Source: Jimgerdemannia flammicorona
Lineage: Eukaryota; Mucoromycota; Endogonomycetes; Endogonales; Endogonaceae
Reading direction: 5' to 3'
Assembly (NCBI GenBank): GCA_003990745.1
Contig: RBNI01003828.1
Location: 1-15,122 of the forward strand
Length of the DNA: 15,122 nucleotides
Of this stretch, positions 8,689 to 15,122 are shown piece after piece. The position numbers and the translations under genes were made by a program. The stretch's first letter is position 1; each line of letters opens with the position of its first letter. The notes under the pieces are model-generated. The model was not told the origin of the DNA, did no database searches, and saw nothing but the letters and a program-made list of their open reading frames with translations.

Positions 8689-8934
8689 ATATCATTAGAT
8701 GTAGGTACTGGTATCATTGATCTAGACTTTCAAGGACAAGTTCAAGTTCTACTTATCAACCAGAAGAATCAAGACTACACAGTTAAGGAAGGAGACTGAG
8801 TTGCACAAATGATCCTAAGAAAAGCCAGTCAACTTAAGATTATAGAAGTCCAAGAACTCCCTGAAACTGAATGAGACCAAAAATATTTTGGTAGCACTGA
8901 TCAAGTAGCAAGTCTTAGTGAAAATTGAGCTCAA

Positions 8935-9300
8935 GTTATGCTCATTTTCAAAGGCCTAGTCAAAGGAAAAGAAGTTCAAGTACTCATAGACAGTAGAGCT
9001 GCAGAGAACTTTATTAATTAGAATCTCATTGAAAGTCTTAAGATCTTTACCAAACCTGTACCCAAGAATAACAGTATAGTCACTGCAGATAGTACTCTGT
9101 ACTCCATCGAGTCATTTACTGTCAAAATACCCATTAAGATCCAGAAATATTGGGAATGAGTAGACTTTGAGATTATACTACTAGGAGATTATAATCTGAT
9201 CTTAAGAAAACTCTAGCTTATGAAATACAACCCAGACATCGATTGATAAAAGAATAAAGTCACCCTACTTCAAGATGGAGCCAATATCACTATCAAGACA
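8935..9300 (+). pseudogene. pol: Retropepsin-like protease remnant
   Basis: The aspartic protease cuts the polyprotein. VLIDSRAAENFIN (about 8977-9016) corresponds to the D-S/T-G active-site loop, but the Gly codon is AGA at 8995-8997, so the triad reads D-S-R. About 60 codons on, DFEIILLGDYNLIL matches the second conserved block of Ty3/Gypsy proteases, and NPDID followed by two stops (TGA TAA) falls where NPxIDW is usual. Gly-to-Arg in the catalytic loop would abolish activity even without the stops. It lies directly after dUTPase and about 250 bases before the RT. Confidence 0.82.
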
Positions 9301-9499
9301 GACAAGACTATGAGCAAGACCCAGATTGCAACACTGTTAGCTATACAGTATAAGAGAGCACTTAAGAAGGTGATACATGTCTTTATTATAATAGTCTGTC
9401 TCAAGAAACAAGATAAGAGACTATCAGTCAATGAAAGCATCAAGTTACTGCTAGAAGAATTCAAGAATGTCTTTCCAGACAAGCTACCTGATCTACTGT

Positions 9500-10440
9500 C
9501 TATATAAGAAGTTGATCATAAAATCAAACTGATCCCAGGAGCTGTACTACCTAAGAAATATATATACTATATGTTGCTACTCAAAATTGAAGCAGTCAAG
9601 AAAAAACTAGAAGAACTACTTGTATGAGGAGCCATCCAGCCAAACAAATCTCATTATGACTCACCAGTCTTATTCATCAAGAAGAAAGATGGTACTCTGT
9701 AAATACGTATGTATAGACTATCATATACTCAACAAACTTACTATCAAGAACTGCTATCCACTACTCTTGATTGATCAAATCTTTGATGCTCTCAAGAATA
9801 CCAAGTACTTCACCAAGTTAGACCTCATATCAGGATACCACCAGATTCAAATTAAGCCAGAAGACATTCTCAAGACTATATTCATGACCCCCTTTGGACT
9901 CTATGAATTCCTGGTCTTAGTATTTGGTCTTACCAATGTACCTGCTATATTTCAGACCCTAATAAATAAGATATTCAAGGACCAACTATTTATTTTCCTG
10001 TTGGTATATCTTGATGACATCCTGATCTTTAGTGCAACTAAAGAAGAACACCTCAAACACATTTAAATAGTTCTGGAGATTCTGTGAAAATACAAGCTTT
10101 ATACCAAGCTCAAGAAGTGTGAATTCTTCAAGAAATAAGTTAAATATCTTGGCCACATTATCTCTGCATAAGGAATTCAAGTAGACCCACACAAGATAGA
10201 AGCAATTGAAGAATGGCCTATTCTGTTGAACCTCACAGAATTCTGATCCTTCCTTGGTCTAGCTAGCTACTACTGCTACTTTGTCAGAAACTTCTCTAGC
10301 ATTACTGAACCACTAACTAACCTCATGAGAAAGACCCCACACTCAGACCACTATGTACCCTATACCTGAGACCTCTTCTGTCAACAAGCATTTCAAGAAC
10401 TCAAGAACTATCTGACCTATGCTCCAGTCCTATATAATGT
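9500..10440 (+). pseudogene. pol: Ty3/Gypsy reverse transcriptase remnant
   Basis: RT copies element RNA into DNA. Visible blocks are KKLEELLV, stop, GAIQPNKS (about 9603-9650), SPVLFIKKKDGTL (about 9662-9700), CIDYHILNKLTIKNCYPL, FTKLDLISGYHQI (motif A with its Asp), PFGLYEFLVLVFGLTNVP, and VYLDDILIF with the catalytic YLDD intact at 10007-10018. The thumb and connection continue with KYLGHIIS and FLGLASYY. A frameshift near 9702 separates the fingers from the palm. The uninterrupted palm frame is 9620-10066. Stops further on fall at expected Gln, Arg or Trp positions. This is the best preserved part of the element. Confidence 0.96.
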
Positions 10441-10830
10441 AGATCAAGGCTTAAAATTCACAGTCACTACTGATGCATCGAATTTTACCATTAGAGCAGT
10501 TCTATTACAAGATGATGGCAAAGAATATTATCCTATTACTTTTAAGTCCTGCAAGTTGGCCCTAGCTAAATAAAAGCTAGCAACTCATGAGAAGAAACTA
10601 CTGGCAATAATACATGTACTAGACCACTGATGATACTATCTAGAAGTTATTGAGTTTGATATCATCACTGATCATCAATCTCTCAAGTACATCAACACCC
10701 AACCTACCCTATCATGTCTATAAGCCAAGTAGAGCCTCAAGCTTCAAACCTTCAACCCGATGATCATCTACAAGCCTGGCAAGACACTTGTAGTACTAGA
10801 TGTCTTATAAAGATACCCAGATCTTACCAC
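10441..10830 (+). pseudogene. pol: RNase H remnant and connection to integrase
   Basis: RNase H removes the RNA strand during reverse transcription. FTVTTDASNF (Asp at 10472-10474), LATHEKKLLAIIH (Glu near 10589) and FDIITDHQSLKYI (Asp near 10668) give three acidic residues of the catalytic site in order. HW-R before YYLE appears as two consecutive TGA codons (about 10627-10632). Then LQTFNPMIIYKPGKTLVVLDVL matches the tether after RNase H, normally ending in a DALSR-type motif. Other stops include LAK-stop-KLATHEK. Inactive by stops, although the acidic triad survives. Confidence 0.88.
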
Positions 10831-10984
10831 AATCATACAGGTCATCTTGGTATCAGAATTCCTAGACTAAATCAGACAAGCTTACAAAGAAGACACAGTT
10901 GCTACTAGAGTTTTCTTAAATAAGCTCAAGGATATATATATTATCAAGAATAATCTAATCTATCATCAAGAATAAGTCTACCTA

Positions 10985-12060
10985 TCTGAAAACATGAACC
11001 TACACTACAAGGTTTTACAAGAACACCATGACTCTCCTCTTGTCAGTTATCTGAGAATTGAGAAGACTATCAAAAACATTCAATGCTGCTATTATTGGCC
11101 AAGCATGATCAAGAAAATCAAGAACTATATTGTTAGCTGTGATCTATATCAGCATAACAAGTCTACCAACTAAGTGCCAGCTGGTTTACTACAATCACTG
11201 TCAATTTCTACCAAGAAATTTGAGCAAGTTACCATGGACTTTATAACTCAACTACTATAGACTCAATCTGGTGCTAATGTATCATCATATTTGTTGACTA
11301 CCTGACTAAGACTATGGTTGCTGAACTAACCACTATCAATACTACTGTACTCAAGATTACAAGAATCTTCTTCAAGTCCATCTTCCATCACTATGGCCTA
11401 CCATGAGTAATTGTCAGTGATTGTGACCCCAAGTTCACCAGTCACTTCTGACAAACTCTCTTTAAGACCCTGGAAACCCAATTGGCTATGTCTACTGCCT
11501 TTCATTTACAAACTGATGGACAAACTGAGCACATGAATAGAACTCTAGAACAAATGCTTAGAAACTATATTTCTTATAAGCAAGATGATTGGAACCACTA
11601 TCTGACTTATATAGAGTTTGTATACAACAATGCCATCCAATCATCTATTGGTCTTTCTCCTTTCCAGTTACTCTACAGTCAAGATCTCAAGATCTCTGCA
11701 AGTCTTTTCCCTTTTAAGAAAAGTAGTTAAATATAAGTCCCAACTACTAAGAACCTTATAGACAAAATGGATGAACTACTCAAGATTGCTACCATAAATC
11801 TTCAGAAGGCTCAATAGTATCAAGCTAAGTATATTGATAAGAAATTCTATAATATTACTTATACTGTTAGAGATCAAGTCCTACTGTCTACTGAGAGCCT
11901 CAAGATATAATCTCAAGTCAATTGCCCTTCAAAAAAGTTTCAATCTAAGTATATTGGACCTTTTGAGAACACTGAACAAGTCTCTGTATCCTTCTACTGC
12001 CTCAAACTACCTGAAACCATAAGAGTACACCTAGTCTTTCATATGTCACACCTTAAGACC
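10985..12060 (+). pseudogene. pol: Ty3/Gypsy integrase remnant (DD35E)
   Basis: Integrase joins element DNA to the chromosome. The N-terminal zinc site is spaced like H-x6-H-x29-C-x2-C, but the second His is Tyr (TAT, 11048-11050) and the last Cys is Tyr (TAT, 11147-11149). YYWPSMIKKIKNYIVSC lies between. The catalytic acids survive: Asp 11237-11239 in VTMDFIT, Asp 11419-11421 in IVSDCDPKFTS, and Glu 11527-11529 in DGQTEHMNRTLEQ. The last two are 36 codons apart, as in DD35E. A one-base shift lies between the first two acids. The frame at 11482-11730 is open and reaches SPFQLLYSQ. RVHLVFHMSHLK near 12021-12055 matches the end of the C-terminal domain. No chromodomain was recognised after it. 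Confidence 0.95.
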
Positions 12061-12169
12061 TGAAACCAGTCACTGCTATATCTAGTGCTCTGAACAGATG
12101 GAGTTGATCCAAATGAGATTCAATTCAAGTTTACCATGTGATGGATTTGAATCAACTCAGATTGGTCTT

Positions 12170-12375
12170 GTGATCTGATCCAGATTGATCCAGATTGATC
12201 TGAATTGATCCTGATTGATCTGGATTGATCTATCCAGATTGATCCATCTAGATGATCCATTCAGATTGATCTATCTGGATGATCCATCTGAATTGATCTG
12301 GATTGATCTATCCAGATTGATCCATCTGGATTGATCCATCTGGATTGATCCATTCAGATTGATCTATTCAGATTG
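12170..12375 (+). repeat. GATC-phased minisatellite (10-, 13- and 14-bp units)
   Basis: Every unit ends in GATC. Starting at 12181 there are five 10-bp units of the type NNGATTGATC. These are followed by units of 14, 13, 14, 13, 14, 10, 14, 14, 14 and 14 bp, mostly CATCTGGATTGATC or TATCCAGATTGATC. The array begins about 110 bases after the integrase C-terminal domain and occupies the place where the end of the Gypsy element and its 3' LTR would be expected. Confidence 0.92.
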
Positions 12376-12394
12376 AAATCTTTAGTAAAATCAC

Positions 12395-12545
12395 CCTTTC
12401 TTTTGTTCATTTCACTCTTGTTTTTTTTTTTCTACCACACTTTGGTGACATCACCCTTCCCTTTCCTTTTATTCCCTCTCTTTTCTTTGTTCTTTTTCTT
12501 TGTTCTCTCTCTTTTCTTTGTTCTTTTTCTTTGTTCTTTCCTACT
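12395..12545 (+). repeat. Polypyrimidine tract with a duplicated 31-bp unit
   Basis: Almost all T and C on the plus strand, including T12 near 12420. The segment starting TTTTCTTTGTTCTTTTTCTT at 12481 recurs at 12512. The short open frames across it are low complexity and are not called. Confidence 0.85.
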
Positions 12546-12627
12546 ACATCACGAGCAAACAAAACAGCAGCCCTTAATTTCATACATTGGTCCAGTCTAC
12601 TCATTTTTCACCATGCAATGATCATCA

Positions 12628-12639
12628 AAAGAGGGAGTA
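12628..12639 (+). other. Polypurine stretch, weak candidate PPT
   Basis: AAAAGAGGGAGT is the only purine run after the integrase that resembles a plus-strand priming tract. It lies about 570 bases after the last integrase homology, beyond the minisatellite, and no LTR-like TG...CA segment follows. It may be coincidental. Confidence 0.2.
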
Positions 12640-12729
12640 TTCAAGGTGGAAATGCACTCTCTGCTGACAATGTTAGATTCTTTCTCATATGGGCAGCACA
12701 CAAGCTGCTCATCGAGAGCCAAAGGAGTG

Positions 12730-12796
12730 ATGGCATTGGTGATGGTGGTGGTGATGGCAATGGCAATGGCAGTGGTAATGGTAGTGGTAATGGCTG
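12730..12796 (+). repeat. GGTGAT/GGTAAT trinucleotide-type microsatellite
   Basis: Imperfect repeats of GGTGAT, GGCAAT and GGTAGT. In one frame it would read as alternating Gly with Asp, Asn or Ser, and in other frames as Met-Val or Ile-Thr. Such frames are by-products of the repeat. Confidence 0.8.
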
Positions 12797-12799
12797 AGA

Positions 12800-13260
12800 T
12801 GAGGGAGAATTCCGGTAACAACTCATGATGGCCCTTCAGATCTCAGAATTCACAGATCTCACAGCTATGTACATGGCAGCCTTTTTGGAGCAGCCGATAG
12901 TAGATATAGGTTGCTTACTCAGCTGTCACTTATTTACTTGTGTTTATTTAAATTTCTCCAGCAGGACCCAATTCACCTTGTGCTTTTCTTAGGGTCCACA
13001 GCTCTACAGCGAGATCTGCTGACTTTATTTGCAATATCTGGTCAAGATGAAGAAAGGCTGGTGGATATTGTGGGGCATGTCTTTGGTGGCTGAGCTGTTG
13101 AGTCAATATATTGCATGGCAGAGATCTCAAAAGGAATAGAAGCAAGCCTTTGTAAGCAATCTTATGCAACTTGTGTAACTTGTTGGTATGCAGCTCACTT
13201 ACTCATGCTCTTTTTCTGAAATACCCATCTCCATGTTTTATTTAATTTTATTTTTTACAT
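12800..13260 (+). other. Unassigned stretch with short coding-like segments
   Basis: No recognisable family. A frame from 12826 reads MMALQISEFTDLTAMYMAAF up to about 12909. After a possible short GT...AG interval (12910-12961) another frame reads FLGSTALQRDLLTLFAISG and closes at 13093. The two do not join in one frame with the simplest splice, so an intron is only a possibility. It could be a decayed host gene or unrecognised element sequence. Confidence 0.2.
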
Positions 13261-13283
13261 GACCTTCTCCTAAAAAACACCTA

Positions 13284-13358
13284 CACCCGCATACAACCCA
13301 TCTGCATGCAACCCATCTACACACAATCCGTCTGCATGCAACCTGTCCACACACTTAT
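13284..13358 (+). repeat. Five 15-bp imperfect tandem units
   Basis: Units read CACCCGCATACAACC, CATCTGCATGCAACC, CATCTACACACAATC, CGTCTGCATGCAACC and TGTCCACACACTTAT. The third and fifth diverge most. The period is a multiple of three, so it could be tolerated in coding sequence, but no long frame runs through it. Confidence 0.75.
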
Positions 13359-13359
13359 C

Positions 13360-13845
13360 TTGGTCCCTCAGATCAGGGCTCAGTTCCATTGGAAAGGAGA
13401 GTTCAAAATTACCTGAGTTCAACCATGTCTGGTGTCTGATCAAATAGAGAAATTCAAGGGCAAGATGTTCAGTATGAGCAGTACCAGCATCGTCATCAAG
13501 GCTTGGGGGTCTACATTTGAATCAGAGTTAATCATTCTCAACTAAGGGGTCCATTGGCCAGCAGGAGTAACCAATGATGAAGAGAACCATATCATTATTA
13601 ACAAACATAGAGAGGTGGTTATAATGGTGGTAAGGAACCTCTACAGTGATGAGCTTTACTACCACATTAACAACATTTGTGAGGATTGTGTCAAATACTG
13701 GGTAGCAGGAAAGAGGGGGCGAAAAAAGCAAGGAGGGGGGGTTTGGATGGGAATTGGGTATACTGCAATACTGGTAAAGGATGGGTTCTGGAGTTCCAAA
13801 ATCCCCCACACTTATCTCTCTTTTTTTTTTCTCCTCTCTAGATAA
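13360..13845 (+). pseudogene. Coding-like remnant of unknown function
   Basis: One plus frame carries protein-like sequence for about 150 codons with two stops. It runs QFHWKGEFKIT, stop, VQPCLVSDQIEKFKGKM, ...IVIKAWGSTFESELIILN, stop, GVHWPAGVTNDEENHIIINK, then a segment open to 13845 containing SDELYYHINNICEDCVKYW. Its amino acid composition is balanced, unlike the low-complexity frames nearby. One stop (TAA before GVHWPAG) would fit Gln CAA changed to TAA, and the other is TGA after KIT. After KYW the frame becomes Gly- and Lys-rich and probably leaves the coding part. I do not recognise the family. Confidence 0.35.
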
Positions 13846-13869
13846 ATCACACTCTTTGCTGACATACTC

Positions 13870-14360
13870 TTTTTGATACAATTCCAGAGATGCATAAGAT
13901 TCTGTACCCCTACTAGAACTTTAGAAGTACTGTCAAAGAGCAAACTGCACACAAGCATGATATGGCCTGTACAGTAATGGTGGCTATGATCTGGGGTTCT
14001 TTGAGCAGATTGATAGAGCATATAGCAGGCCAGCTTGGTGGTGATCTCAGCGCAGCTATATGTACATTCTTAGTGCAATTTAGTATGCTGTATGAGGTGA
14101 GGAGCTCTGCTTTTTTGGGGTGCTACAGTCTGGGGGGTTTCTGCCCCCCTGCACACAAAAAGGACTGACCAGTTGCCATCCATTTTGGCAGGTTTCCAAG
14201 CTGGGGCTTCTGAGGCTGGGCCAAGGGCAGGCATCTACCAGCACAGTCTGATAGTATGAGGTCTTGAACCAAGGGTTCACCCAACCATACGCTTGTATCA
14301 TATCAGGATATATTAGGCACAATATTTCTCTGCCCATACACATAGATAACAATGTCACCC
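13870..14360 (+). other. Stretch with a weak open frame, nothing recognised
   Basis: A frame at 13962-14168 (MACTVMVAMIWGSLSRLIEH at the start) has ordinary composition, but I know no homolog. The minus-strand frame at 14080-14358 overlaps it and lacks any motif. No RNA gene or clear repeat was seen. Confidence 0.2.
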
Positions 14361-14372
14361 TGGTAATGTTTT

Positions 14373-14600
14373 ATGTCCCAGAAAGGAAGGGCAACCTGGG
14401 AGGATAGCAGAGAAGTCTGGTATGATCTCACCTACAGTTTCAGGGTCCTGTTTGTGGCCAACATGGCTGTCCTCTTCCAACCACATGACTACCATGGCAC
14501 TGTCGCCTTTGAGGAGAGCTTGGATACAACAGTTATCACACTCACAACAGATGATAGGCTCATCAAGGCCTGGGACTGGCAGGTGGAGCAGTTTTTGTGA
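14373..14600 (+). CDS. Short open frame of unknown function
   Basis: A 75-codon frame from ATG 14373 to TGA 14598-14600 encodes a soluble-looking acidic segment. Parts read TWEDSREVWYDLTYSF, QPHDYHGTVAFEESLDTT and DDRLIKAWDWQVEQFL. The last resembles the amphipathic end of a folded domain. It stops exactly where a minisatellite begins. It may be the last exon of a decayed or real multi-exon gene whose earlier pieces are the 13360-14168 frames; this is inference from composition and order only. No signal peptide or membrane segment. Confidence 0.3.
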   Translation: MSQKGRATWEDSREVWYDLTYSFRVLFVANMAVLFQPHDYHGTVAFEESLDTTVITLTTDDRLIKAWDWQVEQFL

Positions 14601-14697
14601 GGGTTAGGCAATCTTTTGCGATGGTTAGATAGTCTTTCATGAGGGTTAAGCAGTCATTTTGTATGGGTTGGGCAGTCTTATGTGGGGGGTTGGACTG
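14592..14697 (+). repeat. 21/22-bp tandem repeat, five imperfect units
   Basis: Units of 22, 21, 21, 22 and about 20 bp starting at 14592, 14614, 14635, 14656 and 14678 share TTTTGTGAGGGTTAGGCAGTC. GGGTTAGG is telomere-like in look but occurs once per unit, so this is not a telomeric array. Confidence 0.85.
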
Positions 14698-14849
14698 GGT
14701 GCCTCTTCTGTAGCACTAGCTTAGCTATTATGCAGGGCCCTACCAGCCCCTTGGCTCTGCTCTACAGTACCACTGGTGTAGTGCTGTGGTGCAGGGCCAG
14801 GGTGCCTGTGGGACCCGAACTGGTGATGGGGCCCAAATCTATGGTAGAC

Positions 14850-14949
14850 TTCGACCACCAGAAGCACCCTTCGACTGCCAGAAACACCCTTCAACTGCCA
14901 GAAGCACCCTCCAACCACCAGAAGCACCCTTCAACTGCCAGAAGTACTC
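14850..14949 (+). repeat. Five 20-bp tandem units
   Basis: Units start at 14850, 14870, 14890, 14910 and 14930, with consensus TTCAACTGCCAGAAGCACCC. They differ at a few positions, mostly transitions (CG/CA, TG/CA). The 20-bp period is not a multiple of three, so open frames across it cycle through all three phases and are artefacts. Confidence 0.95.
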
Positions 14950-14950
14950 T

Positions 14951-15122
14951 CTGCCCTGGACTCCTTGGTGGCTCAGGGCTGTCCTATACTACTGGTGGAG
15001 GGTCGCAAATTTTGTGTGCTCCCTCCACCTGCCCCATCTGTCCTGAACACTTGTGGCTTAGGGCTGCTCCATGCTGCTAGTAGAGGGCTGCAAATTTTGC
15101 ATGCTCCCTCCACTGACCCCAT
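14951..15122 (+). repeat. 85-bp direct repeat, each unit with a stem-loop
   Basis: CTCAGGGCTG at 14972 and CTTAGGGCTG at 15057 begin copies with an 85-bp offset that stay aligned to the window edge. Each holds arms GTGGAGGG (or GTAGAGGG) and CCCTCCAC around a GCAAATTTTG core. The first pair is a perfect 8-bp inverted repeat and the second has one mismatch. The array may continue past 15122. Confidence 0.85.

Larger units (their letters stand above)
7310..8905 (+). pseudogene. dUTPase domain of Gypsy polyprotein, split by a retroposon
   Basis: dUTPase hydrolyses dUTP to dUMP and keeps uracil out of newly made DNA. The left half (about 7310-7484) reads GAIGLDLYSV, then TIPAKG, stop, TLVPTGIAVQF, then ARII and SGLS. 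These are motifs I and II and their flanks. The right half (8689-8905) reads SLDVGTGIIDLDFQGQV (motif III with its catalytic Asp), then TVKEGD, stop, VAQMIL (motif IV), then ELPETE, stop, and FGSTD (motif V). Four TGA stops stand where dUTPases carry conserved Arg. One base appears lost near 8690. Between the halves lies the 7485-8674 insertion. The domain sits after the Gag knuckle and immediately before the protease, so it belonged to the element and is not host DNA. Confidence 0.9.
6061..12060 (+). mobile_element. Degraded Ty3/Gypsy LTR retrotransposon carrying a dUTPase domain
   Basis: Reading left to right, the region contains an LTR-like remnant, a primer binding site, Gag, dUTPase, protease, reverse transcriptase, RNase H and integrase. 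The order PR-RT-RNase H-IN is diagnostic of Ty3/Gypsy. Stops and indels interrupt every domain. Only a partial 5' LTR is suspected, and no matching 3' LTR occurs downstream, so the element is truncated at one or both ends. A separate poly(A) retroposon (7485-8674) lies inside it. CpG is nearly absent: only three were seen from 9301 to 12060. It is not mobile. Confidence 0.96.

Noticed and set aside
6300..12060. TGA recoded as Arg or Trp in the Gypsy element
   Set aside because: TAA and TAG also interrupt at Gln positions, frameshifts are present, and catalytic residues are lost by the same transitions; decay explains all of it.
12170..12375. CRISPR-like array
   Set aside because: Units of 10-14 bp are contiguous with no unique spacers; the sequence is eukaryotic and this is a minisatellite.
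12373..12621. Open frame of 82 codons rich in Phe and Leu as a membrane protein
   Set aside because: It is a reading of the polypyrimidine repeat and has no start context or homology.
14592..14697. Telomeric repeat
   Set aside because: GGGTTAGG-like words appear once per 21-22 bp unit, not as a continuous TTAGGG array.
14682..15080. Open frame of 132 codons over the right-end repeats
   Set aside because: It is kept open by the 20-bp and 85-bp repeats; period 20 forces frame cycling and an artefactual peptide pattern.
1..15122. tRNA, rRNA or other RNA gene
   Set aside because: No tRNA-like cloverleaf with internal boxes or rRNA-like conserved segment was noticed on either strand, though a structural RNA search was not possible by eye.

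Overview
This is eukaryotic, transposon-dominated DNA, not a bacterial or gene-dense region. Four things suggest a eukaryote with cytosine methylation or a RIP-like process: two large retroelements, poly(A)-tailed retroposition, minisatellites, and severe CpG scarcity. A repeat-rich filamentous fungus is my best guess for the host, but nothing here identifies a species.

Layout. (1) Positions 1 to about 6060, minus strand: a nearly complete, decayed LINE (non-LTR retrotransposon). Its 5' end lies at the right and carries a 215-bp-period tandem duplication. ORF1 has an RNA-binding-like middle and a coiled-coil C-terminus. ORF2 has an APE-type endonuclease, a reverse transcriptase and a C-terminal zinc-binding domain. 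The ORF1 stop and ORF2 start share an ATGA overlap. (2) About 6061 to 12060, plus strand: a degraded Ty3/Gypsy LTR retrotransposon with a probable LTR remnant, primer binding site, Gag, a dUTPase domain, protease, reverse transcriptase, RNase H and integrase (DD35E). Its dUTPase is split by a 1.19-kb poly(A)-tailed retroposon (about 7485-8674) flanked by a 14-15 bp target-site duplication. (3) About 12170-12540: a GATC-phased minisatellite and a polypyrimidine tract directly after the Gypsy coding region; no 3' LTR was found. (4) About 12600-15122: short open frames of unknown nature mixed with several minisatellites (15-, 20-, 21/22- and 85-bp units).

No intact protein-coding gene is evident. 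Both large elements are full of stops and frameshifts, mostly where conserved Arg, Trp and Gln are expected, as C-to-T or G-to-A transitions would produce. The order of events can be partly read: the Gypsy element existed before the poly(A) retroposon landed in its dUTPase. The LINE abuts the truncated left end of the Gypsy element and may have inserted there.

The most unusual point is the dUTPase domain between Gag and protease of a Ty3/Gypsy element. It is recognisable from motifs GLDLYS, PTGIAV, SGLS, GIIDLDF and FGST. This, the LINE's ATGA coupling and its duplicated 5' end deserve follow-up.
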